DNA of 64,000 bases, from positions 62,001 to 126,000 of the forward strand of contig NJFT01000049.1 of NCBI GenBank assembly GCA_002221725.1. Direction: 5' to 3'. The stretch comes from Scedosporium boydii (lineage: Eukaryota; Ascomycota; Sordariomycetes; Microascales; Microascaceae). Below the pieces are notes generated by a model. The model saw only the letters and a program-made list of their open reading frames with translations, was not told the origin of the DNA and did not search any database. A program made the position numbers and the translations under genes. This document shows, in pieces, positions 32,718-42,429 of the stretch (its first letter is position 1; each line of letters begins with the position of its first letter).

Positions 32718-34662
32718 ATGACAATGGAGAAACACTCGTCTGGGAGCCCAGATAAAACTATCTGGGTTGCTGAATGGCAGGCAGGGCTCTCCGAGTCATA
32801 CAACTCTGTCGACTATGGCCTCGTCTCACGGGTGTACTCCGAATGTATCGCTGCTTGCAAAAGCGTTACCCAAAACTCGGGCATCTGGAAACAGCATTAG
32901 CCCAAGGAAATTTCGAGAAGGTTAGAGAGATCCATCTCTATTTTGGTCGTATGGGGCTTGGACCACGGAATGGAGACTGGCGAAATCGAAAGTGCGGTCT
33001 CGGAATCATCAGTGCTTCGCCAATCCATCGTGGAGATAATGTCCAGTCTGGGGCGGACTATCATTGACGGTACGTCGGCTTCAATGGAAAAGAGCGACCA
33101 GCATTTCGCAGTCTCTAATGCATATTCAGGCCTCGCCACTTTGTTAATTTCAGAGAAGGAGTTTGATAGTGGGCCGCTCAGATCTGTTCTCCAAGAATGC
33201 GATACCTGTCTTCGATCAGAATTCCCTGAAGACTTGGCTGAATTCGATGATGCGGAAAAGATACCTTCGAATAAGAGCACAGGCGCTGAGGAACTTGAAG
33301 AAACAATAAAGGATCCCGAGACGGACCTCAGTTGTCTTCTGGACCTTGAGATTTTAATAGAGTCATCTTCACGGAACCAGCCGATCAGTCTCACTTCGGA
33401 AATGACCAAGGATGGTGTTCAGGCGCCTCATGAGGTGTACTCTAACCTGATTATCGATATCCAAATGCAGACGAGAGGCTTATCGACGAGTTAGGGAAAG
33501 CAAACTGGAACCGCTTTTTGCGAAATAAATTGGAGAGGGAGAAGAGCATACAGATTAACCGTCTGGGAGAGGTCGGGCGTGAAGCCTTGCTCCTCAACGC
33601 CGACGCCGATGCCAATGCCGACGCCAATAACGCCACGATAGTTGAATCGGGCTACGGAACACTTGATCAAGCTACATGCTCGTACGCGGAGACAATAATG
33701 TCCTACCACACAGGTGAACATCAAATCCAGGTACCCAAACTACCTAAGGCGGCTCTCGGCGGAGATGTGTTCGAGTGTCTGTGCTGCGGAGAACGACTTC
33801 GTATTACCTCGACTAAACGATGGAAGTGGGTATTTACACCAGTATATAGGCCACTTATCGAGCTAACTGTAATTGCAGAGCGCACCTCATGAAAGACTTG
33901 CGGCCTTGGACGTGTGTCGAAGTCACATGTGACTCCCTAGGGGTTGTCTTTCACGATAGAAAGTCCTGGGTGGACCATTATTCTCGGGACCATTCAGAAA
34001 AATGGAGGCCCCGTCGCTGTCCCCTTTGCAAAGAGGGGATTGGCGAGGGCCAGCTGGGAATTCTTGCCCACCTTATAGCCCATTTAGAGGAGATATCGCT
34101 TGGCTCCCTACCAGCTCATGAAGATGAGGATGCAGCGGGCCCCACAGACGAGAGCACCAAGGGTGAAACCAAAGCCCCAGATCCGACTGCAACATCATTG
34201 GTTTGCCCCTTCTGCTCGAAAGGGGATGCCGGAGGCCCGCCGGACTCAATTGTCTACTGCCCCGGTTGTTACAAGCCATTGTACCACAGACGATGCCTTG
34301 GGCCTCAAAAGCCCGCAAGGTGTATCGACTGCGAAGGAGACCCCAAAAAGCGACATGTCATTCTACGGTTGGCTGAAAGAGCTGCAACGGATGATTCTCT
34401 TAAAACGCTGCTGAAAGAGATTGCAGCAGACAGAGGAACCAAAGAATCGCTTGCAGAGTTTCAAGCCGTCGTTGACCAGATCCGTGAAGACGTGGTCTTA
34501 GACGGAAAACCTCTAGACGAGCCAGGGACCGGAGTAGGGATTAGACCACCCTCAGGATTTGCCTGCAGCCTTCCAGGTTGCCAATATAGGCCCCAAGGGA
34601 AGCCCGAAAATTATCGCCGCTATCTGATGCAACATATGAAGAGGCACCACCGGGAGCAATGA
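32718..34662 (+). CDS. Fungal multi-zinc-module protein (C2H2 fingers plus PHD/RING-like module)
   Basis: Exons proposed: 32718-32831, 32901-33414, 33471-33825 and 33879-34662; about 588 aa. The N-terminal half is helical (LGRTIIDGTSASMEK). Join 2 restores KDDERLIDELGKANWNRF and join 3 restores TKRWKAHLMKDLRPWTC. The zinc region has FECLCCGERL, then C/H pairs in DLRPWTCVEVTCDS .. WVDHYSRDH, then RRCPLCKEG .. HLIAHLEE. Next is a treble-type module, CPFCSKGD .. YCPGCYKPLYHRRC .. CIDC, resembling PHD/RING. A last C2H2 finger (FACSLPGCQY .. HMKRHH) ends the protein. The first part matches a large fungal family of unknown function, often near NLR and HET genes. Intron 1 (GTGTAC..TAG) is weak; if unspliced, a TAG at 32898 truncates the frame. 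Confidence 0.68.
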
Positions 34663-35743
34663 TAAGAAACGAGGCTCCCGCAACCTCCACGCCCACAAGT
34701 TTACTCGTTCACACTCAGCCCCGGCAAGCATTACGGCGAGGCGCTCCTAAAAGAAGAGTCCAGCTTTAAGCACATGGGCGACCAGAGCCGTTGAATTTAC
34801 CACCCCCTTCCCCCCTCCGGTGTAGCGGCTCCATACTGTCGGCGGCAACCGTGGACATCAGGTTGCCTACGTGGAAACTGGAGATCAAGTCGCAGCCATA
34901 GGGGGAGGGGTGTGAGCAGCATGGATGTTGGCAAGGGATAAAATAACAGCCGCCCCGCTTCCAGTAGCTGGATTTGGCTGAAGTTGTTCTCTTCTTCTGC
35001 ACTTGTCGTATATCGATACATTGATTAGCTTCTAATACCTAATATATCTACCATGTCTTGAGAAAAGCTCCGGCCTAATAAGCCCCTTCTCTCCCGCCCA
35101 TACACTTTCACCAATAAAACACACATCACGAACGTATAATCGTACAACTGGTACGCGTTCAAGCAAAGCATCGCAACGTAGGGACAATAAAAACCTAGCC
35201 ATTAATAAGGCAAGATGGCACCGGATATTGGATCAATTAGTGTCCTGCCCTCGAAGTGTTGTCGGGTGTTCAAGCTTGCGCGAACACTGAAAGCAGTCCA
35301 AGCCCCATCTTTTTGTTCCTGGTTCTTCCTCTACTAAAGATTGCGCGTGCCTTTCGATAAAGTTACGACCTATAACATAAACGTATGGTACATCGTCGAT
35401 AATTTAAGCTCACGCAAAGAGAATAGGAAATATGGAGCAACGTAAGCTTTAAAATGCCCATATGATATCTTGATTCAAATGGTCAAGGCTCGCGTCACAG
35501 AGAGATTCTCTGTCCTATTAAATTCCATCCTTCAGGTAGGACAACGAGCGGGGAAGCATCAAATCAATAATGAGGGGGGTTTAGAAGCATACCATCAAAA
35601 GATTCCTTGTCGAGTGCGACCCGACCAGGTTACTCCTCACGATCACAATTTGCAGAAGGTATCTATTTTTCGCTCCTTCTGGGTACTAGCAAGCGAAGGC
35701 GGAACCCTCACAGAGTGTTGAAACTCAACAGACAGAGAACACC
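34663..35743. other. Intergenic region
   Basis: 1.1 kb without supported genes. Short frames at 34766-35021 (minus) and 35470-35721 (plus) lack signatures. Confidence 0.5.
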
Positions 35744-36922
35744 ATGTCCACCGCCCGACCATCCTCTAAGCCCCGCATTATTCTTGGTCTCATGACCTTT
35801 GGGCCCGACCCATCGCGGGGTGGCAGGATCACGGATCTCGACGATCTTGTAAAGGCTCTGGACATTTTCCAACAATGTGGATACAACGAGCTCGATACTG
35901 CCCGAAGCTATCTTGGAGGCAAGCAAGAGGCATGGACTCGTGCAGCTGGGTGGAAGGAGAAGGGGATGACCATAGCGACCAAGGTGTATCCCAACCCCGC
36001 GGGAAACCATAGAGCTGAGGTCATCACGGAAAGATTTGAGACAAGCTTGAGAGAGCTTGGGACAGACTCTGTAGATGTAAGTTTTTTCCCTGGGCGGCAC
36101 GGCACTCTAAGATATTACCATTCTCCTAACTAGTTTTAAAGATCGCCTATCTTCATGCTGCCGTAAGTATCTCATCCTCTCCCTCAGGACCAATTTGGAT
36201 GTGTGGGAACTTACATATCGCCCAAGGATCGATCGGTCCCATTTGCGGAAACGCTAGAAGCCATGGACAAACTCTACAAAGCAGGCAAATTCCGAAAATT
36301 GGGCCTCAGTAACTTCACAGCCTTTGAAGTCGCCGAAGTCGTCATGACATGCAAGTACAACAATTGGGTCCGACCGACTGTGTACCAGGGCATGTACAAC
36401 TTTCTGCTGCGGTCTATTGAGCCTGAGCTCATCCCAGCATGCAGAAGGTACGGCCTGGACATTGTTGTCTATAACCCCATTGCTGGCGGGCTATTCAAGC
36501 GCGAGATACAAGACAAGGATCAGATTCCCGCAGAGGGTCGGTTTTCGGATGTGTGGAAGGGATGGCAGTCTCGGGGTCGCTACTACAGGGACTCCACGTT
36601 CGAGGCGCTGAAGCTGGTGGACAAGGTCCTCGAGGACCATGGCATCACGATGATTGAGGCTGCGCTCCGGTGGCTCATGCACCATTCTGCTCTGAAGATC
36701 AAGGATGGGAATGACGGGGTCATCATAGGAGTGTCCAAGCTACACCATGTGGCAGACAACCTCGCGCACCTGGAAAAAGGCCCACTTTCGGAGGAGGTTG
36801 TCGAAGCTTTGGATGCAGCATGGGCCGTGGCAAAAGGGGGAGCGGCGAACTACTGGCACCTCGACTTGAAGTACACATATGATACAGAAGCGGCTCTGTT
36901 TGGAGGAGAAGATGGAAATTAA
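35744..36922 (+). CDS. Aldo-keto reductase, AKR7 (aflatoxin-aldehyde reductase) type
   Basis: Exons 35744-36076, 36142-36162 and 36227-36922; about 349 aa. The middle exon is only 21 nt (IAYLHAA). The splices GTAAGT..AAG and GTAAGT..AAG keep phase 0 and restore TDSVD-IAYLHAA-DRSVPFAETL, matching the family's FYLHAPDRSVPFEETL. Catalytic residues are present: Asp and Tyr in ELDTARSY, Lys in IATKVYPN, and His in the micro-exon. NADPH-binding features such as VIIGVSKLHHVADNL appear near the C-terminus. The enzyme should reduce aldehydes, including dialdehydes, to alcohols in the cytosol. The alternative acceptor at 36187 would insert about 13 residues and fits the family less well. Confidence 0.87.
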
Positions 36923-38006
36923 CTTTGCAAGCGAGGAATCCACCAAACTTGACTTTGTATCTTTGGAAGTTGCAGTAAGGAGGGTAGTATGACTCTTGGT
37001 ATTCAGGAGTACAGTCATTACTTAAAGGCAGCCCTTAGCGGCGATCATCTCAAAATCAAATAATCTGCCTGATAAGGTCGACAACAACACAGAGCGGATA
37101 ACGGCGTAGGTAGATGCCGGCGGAGGTGCTCCTTACAGTCGACTCGTTGGTAGGCAGGCTCTGGTGGCGAGACGAGCGGCAAAACCAGCCCCAGCATCAA
37201 GGCGGCGTTGACAGCTCAGAGAAGAGCTGTATGTAAGACGCTCACCTGACGCTCGTCAAGGTATGGCCATACCTTTTTCGAAGCTCGTTGATGATTATTC
37301 GAGTCGCCAGACGCTAGGGGTGGCCAAAATTAACAATCCACCCACCAGGATCCTAGATTGTTGAAACCGGACTAGATGCCCGTACGCCTGGAATTCGTTT
37401 CGCCTACGCGCCGGAAACTAGGCTGGGGTGGTGGGACATATTACTACTGCTCCTTTCGTACGAGTCCATTTTTCGAAACGGGAGGTATTGAGAAACGACC
37501 ATGGGCGTAACATAATTGCATAACGGCAGAGTTTGGGGTAGAGCCGCCTGGTGAGACTACAGAGAAGGAAAATCGAAACTCTTTTGGCACAACTATAGTC
37601 GTGGTGCTCCTCCTAAGCTCTGATATAAGATAATGTGGGCTATTAGTGATCTTCCCTGCAAGACTTGAAATAGAAAAACATGATCTTGTGTGATATGCCT
37701 CCTTTCTCCCTGCCGCTTTGTCGAATTGGTGACCTAGAGTATCAATATGTTGGTAGTGCGGTGTAATGTTCGCTGCAGATCTGATAATAAAGTCTCGCTG
37801 CCTGGCCTGTTCTGGGCCACTCATGAGCTGGCGGCATGGCTCGTCCGATGCCCAAATGTTTGGGCTCTGAAGGATTAAATTTGTGGCGGTGCCACCGAAG
37901 GCTGGGGCTCACCGCCGCCGTTTCCATCGTTGCCCAATTTTATTCAAAGCAATTAACTAGGCTCTATTCACCACTCTACGCCACCATTCTCAGTACCCAT
38001 AGAAGG
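36923..38006. other. Intergenic region
   Basis: No supported gene. Includes a perfect 14-bp palindrome GGTATGGCCATACC at 37260-37273 of unknown meaning. Confidence 0.5.
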
Positions 38007-39846
38007 ATGGACGAACGGTGCAATCCACCCGATGGCCCTTGGATCGGCCAGGCTACTATGAGTTTCTCGGCCGCCAATGGCCTGTCCCTCACTCGCCCTC
38101 CAACCCCGGCTTGGAAAAAGACCTTGAGACCACCGTCGCGTGCCTCAAAGGGCATCCTGGGGCTCCCCGACGAGCTGCTGCAGGGTATCCTCAACATGGC
38201 GGTGCCCAGGCACTCGCGGTACGACCTCAGCGGGCGCATCGCCCATTACCGACACTTTCTCTCGCTCATCAGGACTTGCCGGCTCTTCCACCGGCTGACG
38301 ATGCCCATGATGTATTCGAGCTTGATCTTTCATGTTGGTGCAGATAAAACAGACCCTTATTGCGACAAATGGTCTGTCGAGGTCATGAGGAAATTGCTCC
38401 GAAGCTACCAGGAGAATCCGTATCTTGGAGAATACTGTGAGAATTTGGATATCAGATTTAACCATCCCAGGGACATAGAGTCAGATCATTGGGCGCATCG
38501 GAGCGTCCCAGACGTCCCGCTTGACGAAAATGCTGAGGTCGATATCGAGGTAGTAACGGGGTTGGCATCTCTCCTCCGGGGAACAAAGAGCATTCGCTTT
38601 TCGGGCGAGATCCGCCGATATGAGGATATATGGATCATACTTGGGATTGCGACCGCCAACATGCCAAAGCTCGAAGTAGTCGAATTATCTCAGTTGGAAT
38701 ACCCTATGGAAGGTCCAATATGCGACTCGCTCTGCGCCGCCGGGACGTTGAAATACCTCCAAGTTATGGGTATTTCGGAGATATCGGGTGCATCGGCGGA
38801 GGTCAAAAAGGTGAGCCTCTCTTCCCCCCTCCTCCCTTCCCCTTCTTCCCACACCCATCTCTACTCTTTTGACTCATTCTGCCTGACTTGATCTCCTTAC
38901 CCGGTCCTCGCTTCCTATCCACAACCTCTTATCGCACACTTCCTCACAAAGAGAGCGCACGTTTTCTGACTAGCATTGATAGCGACACCCGATGTTTATC
39001 CAAAATATGAGTATAAGCAGCCACGGTGGAGACCTTAGGACAATCAAGCACCTGGTTTCCTGGCCAGAGGCTATTACAGAGTTAGAATTGGAACCTTTAT
39101 CTTTTTGTCATTATGACAGCACCAGTGACCGAAATTCCTGGGGCCTCCAGCAGCTGATGCCGATCCTCACGTTCCAAAAGGATAAGCTGCGCAGCCTCTC
39201 CATCTCGAGGCTTCCCCTGGACAATACAGGCCTTTCTGGCTTCAGTGTAGCGGATTTTCCCTATCTCGAAGAGCTCAACCTATCCTACTGGTCCACCGGC
39301 ACGCAGGTGGCGGAACAGGCCAATCTTCTGGCACCGCGTCTGAGAAAACTTACCTGGTCCTTCAACATCGATGGCATGATCGACGGCATGGGGTGCCATC
39401 CGTGCGAGTTCGGTGAGGCCGAGGAGATGTGGGTACGGAGCATGATGAGGACGGCCATGGAGGAGAAAGCGAGCCTGAGACACGTTCACATCGACTTCTA
39501 TCCTTATTTCGAGGGCGGTTACTCGTTCGACGCAACCACCGTGGTATACCCGTGGGACAGGATAGACGCGCTGGCCGAAGAGTTCGAGGTTGTCGGTATG
39601 AGGCTTACATGCGAGAGCAACGGGACATCACCGATTTTCAAGTCACTTTGGAGGCCACCGGGCTACGTCCCTCCCTCGCCTCCACCACGCACGCCGCCAC
39701 CCGAGCCGGGCGCGCACTTGCCCGGATATCAGTCGGATTTGGAGAGCGTGGTTTCGCTAGATGGGGAAGGTCAGAGGAACAAAATTACGACGTACTTTGA
39801 ACGCCTGCCAGTGCGACATAAGATTGAAGCAACAAGGTCGGCATAA
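38007..39846 (+). CDS. F-box-like / leucine-rich hypothetical protein
   Basis: Exons 38007-38810 and 38983-39846; about 555 aa. The 172-nt intron (GTGAGC..TAG) has a long pyrimidine tract. An F-box-like segment is seen early (GILGLPDELLQGILNMA, then a helix with LIRTCRLFHRLTMPMMYSSL). Leucine-rich stretches follow (VEVVELSQLEYP, LRSLSISRLPLDN, LEELNLSYWS), as in fungal F-box proteins that recruit targets to SCF ubiquitin ligases. A proline-rich loop (PPSPPPRTPPPEPG) lies near the C-terminus. An in-frame ATG at 37836 would add 57 residues of unlikely composition, so I prefer 38007. Function inferred from architecture only. Confidence 0.65.
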
Positions 39847-41013
39847 AGGGATATGCCTACCTGTACCGAACCACAAAAAGAGAGGACAAAAGATGATTTA
39901 TATCTGCTATGTTTTTAAGACAAGTATACAAGCTTTATAAGATGTATTTCTGCAGCCCTCGCATCTAACAACTCTTCAATGCCTCAAAACTTTTCAAATC
40001 TCAGTAGCATCGACGCCTCTAGCGATGGAAGAGTATTGGTAGCAGACCCAACGTCCAGTGGGGCAAGTTGCTCGAGAAGAAGCTGGACGCTTCGTTTGGC
40101 CTCTTCACCGACAATAATATTACTAGATCCCTCGTCAAGCTCATCGAGGTAGACAGCACAAATACGTCGAATCTTTCAAATCAAACCAAGGCTGTTTGCC
40201 TCAAACACGGATTGCAGTATATGGTTAAAAATTTCGAGGAGGCTATTTGCACACAATATACCTTAGTTATCAAGGCGGAGTCTTTATTCTTCTTAGCAAT
40301 CTGTCCATAACTTATGATAACCTCCCTGATTGAAATTCGAAACTTGCAAATAACCCAGCCCTTGCACTCGCTCCTTTGGGTGTTGAAGCTCGTCGACCAC
40401 GTCCAGCAGAAACACCGTTCGTAATTCTTCCCTGGTCTCCAAGTCGTCCTGCGGTTCCTCAAGCCCAAAGTCGCATCCGATTCATTCGCGGATGATCCGT
40501 GGGTATCTCCCATTCTATGAGCTTTCCCCTGTGCTGTGGTCTGGGCCAATACACACACGCCGCTGTCCATACAGAGCAGAAACCCCACCCAGATCGCTGA
40601 CCTGTATACCACGAGAAACTGAGAAAAGGCTGGTTCCCTAACCCAGCAGAGATGCCTCATGCGCCGTGACAAGATCAAACCTTTGGAACGAAAGTGCTCG
40701 AGCCTAAGATTACCAGGTGCTTGGTTAATGCTCGGTGAGCAGAACCGGGCAAAAAGTCACAGATAGCTGGCATAGCCCAAATGGTTGAATAAATAGGAAA
40801 AAAGGAAAAGAAAAAAAAAATTTTTTTATTGAAAGCGCAAAACAGCATGCTGCAGACTTGTCAATTTGTCCCATAAATGCGAGATCTGGCACAGTTTCTA
40901 AACTCCATGTCTCGCAGAGCCCGGCGCCTCATTCCGGTGTATTCATCATAGTCCAGTCCCATAAATCAACCTGAGGAGACCATTCATTACCCAGTGGGGC
41001 ATGCGCACGTGGC
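39847..41013. other. Intergenic region with a coding-like remnant
   Basis: Holds the minus-strand remnant at 39984-40500. An A/T-rich run lies near 40797-40830. Nothing else supported. Confidence 0.4.
39984..40500 (-). pseudogene. Unidentified coding-like exons
   Basis: On the minus strand two protein-like segments stand out. The upstream one (about 40480-40322) reads CDFGLEEPQDDLETREELRT, then VFLLDVVDELQHPKERVQ. The downstream one (40172-39984) reads IRRICAVYLDELDEGS and SVQLLLEQLAPLD and ends at a TGA. The AAG at 40173-40175 would serve as an acceptor, but a donor that joins the two in frame is not obvious, and a TGA lies just upstream of the first. I do not recognise the family; it may be a broken small gene or exons I could not join. 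Confidence 0.3.
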
Positions 41014-42429
41014 ATGGATTCGGATTTCGATATTTGCCCGACTTCGGTCGTGGCAGGGATGTGGCGTGGCATTGGATCACGACTCGACACATCGGACCTC
41101 CACAAAATTATCCTGGGATTCCACTTTGACGCTGACATGGCCTGTCACCAAGCCCACAACATCCCGTGGAGTGTCCTCGCCTCGCAATTTACATACAAAC
41201 ACTGCAACCGCAGCGACGGGGGCCGCACCAACCTCTACCCGCGATTCAAGGACAACCAAGGAAAAGAGCTGCACTACTTCGTGAACGCCCTGCACCGAAC
41301 CATCGCCTCACACGGCGAGGTTGAGCGCCTTAAGCATTACGGGAAAGCGTTCGTGCCACTCGAGCCAGATGACATTGTTCTAACGGATGATGTCGTCAAG
41401 CGTATCCGCCCATCCCTTCATCATGCCATCAAGGAATTGGATTTCCGAGATGAGTTCCATCCATCCCTTACCCGGATCCCCACCACGTTCACGAAGATGC
41501 GCGCTTTTCTTCATTCCAACGAGGATCAGGATAGATGGGACGGGTACGATACCTTCTTCAGCATCGAGCTGTTCAAATTGCTGATCCTATATGGTGAGAT
41601 GGAGACTCTCCAGAAAATCAGCCGCCACCCTGGGGCAAAATGGATTGAAGTTTGGGAAAAGCACCGTGATGCGTATGGTGATCCGAACACCTGTGGATGG
41701 TCCTACGTGCCGCGACTGGCGCTCGAGGCCTATTTATATCTCAATCTACTGCTCTGCTATCCTCAGCTGTGGGATTACAACAGTGGCCGCTCCGCCGAGT
41801 CGGACTACAGGAACACTAAATGTTACCAGAGGATGCTCCGAGAATGCACCAGGTCTGACGTATCTACAAACATTGCTGCGCTTCCCCACCGTCAATTCTT
41901 CGGCATCCCGGAAAACCAATTTTCCCGCTATCCGTGTCCACGAAAGGGAGGGAAGCACAGACACCTTTTCCACGAACATTACGGCAGGGATGGCTACCCG
42001 TACGGTATAGTGCCGTTCGACGACTTCTTGGAGTTTGAGGCCAAGTTGGAGTACCAGCCCACGATCTCGGACGTCCCTCACGCCCGATGCTGTCTGTGCA
42101 AGCTTGGCTTGCCGACCGAGTTGGCAATTACAATCATGGATTTCGCCGGCTACGTGCCTAAGAGGCGCCTGGAGAAGGCCCACGATCCACTACACTCATC
42201 GAACAGGGAGGAACTATCGAAATACCTCAACTATTGCTGGAACATCCTCGTCCGCTGCACCGTCGTGGGCAGGTGGCTTGGGGACGAGATACCTTGGGAT
42301 CGATTGATAGCAGAGACACTGATACGGTTTTTTGGTAAAGAGTGGGGGAGAAAGTTCTACGAGCAGAGTTACGACGACGAGGACCGTGGATTCCGCTGGC
42401 ACGAAAACATTATATACACATTTTCGTGA
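41014..42429 (+). CDS. Orphan hypothetical protein with a C-terminal F-box-like motif
   Basis: Intronless, 471 aa. No signal peptide or membrane segment. Rich in aromatic residues, His and charge. A Cys pair and an F-box-like helix appear near residue 350: CCLCKLGLPTELAITIMDFAGY, the form often seen in fungal proteins ending with LP-EI-. The long N-terminal part (HLHKIILGF, LLILYGEMETLQKISRHPG) is helical and might be an ankyrin-like or unknown fold. I do not recognise it. Length, coding-like composition and an uninterrupted frame support a real gene. Confidence 0.65.
   Translation: MDSDFDICPTSVVAGMWRGIGSRLDTSDLHKIILGFHFDADMACHQAHNIPWSVLASQFTYKHCNRSDGGRTNLYPRFKDNQGKELHYFVNALHRTIASHGEVERLKHYGKAFVPLEPDDIVLTDDVVKRIRPSLHHAIKELDFRDEFHPSLTRIPTTFTKMRAFLHSNEDQDRWDGYDTFFSIELFKLLILYGEMETLQKISRHPGAKWIEVWEKHRDAYGDPNTCGWSYVPRLALEAYLYLNLLLCYPQLWDYNSGRSAESDYRNTKCYQRMLRECTRSDVSTNIAALPHRQFFGIPENQFSRYPCPRKGGKHRHLFHEHYGRDGYPYGIVPFDDFLEFEAKLEYQPTISDVPHARCCLCKLGLPTELAITIMDFAGYVPKRRLEKAHDPLHSSNREELSKYLNYCWNILVRCTVVGRWLGDEIPWDRLIAETLIRFFGKEWGRKFYEQSYDDEDRGFRWHENIIYTFS

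Noticed and set aside
36187..36226. Alternative acceptor in the aldo-keto reductase
   Set aside because: It would insert residues between LHAA and DRSVPF that the family does not have.
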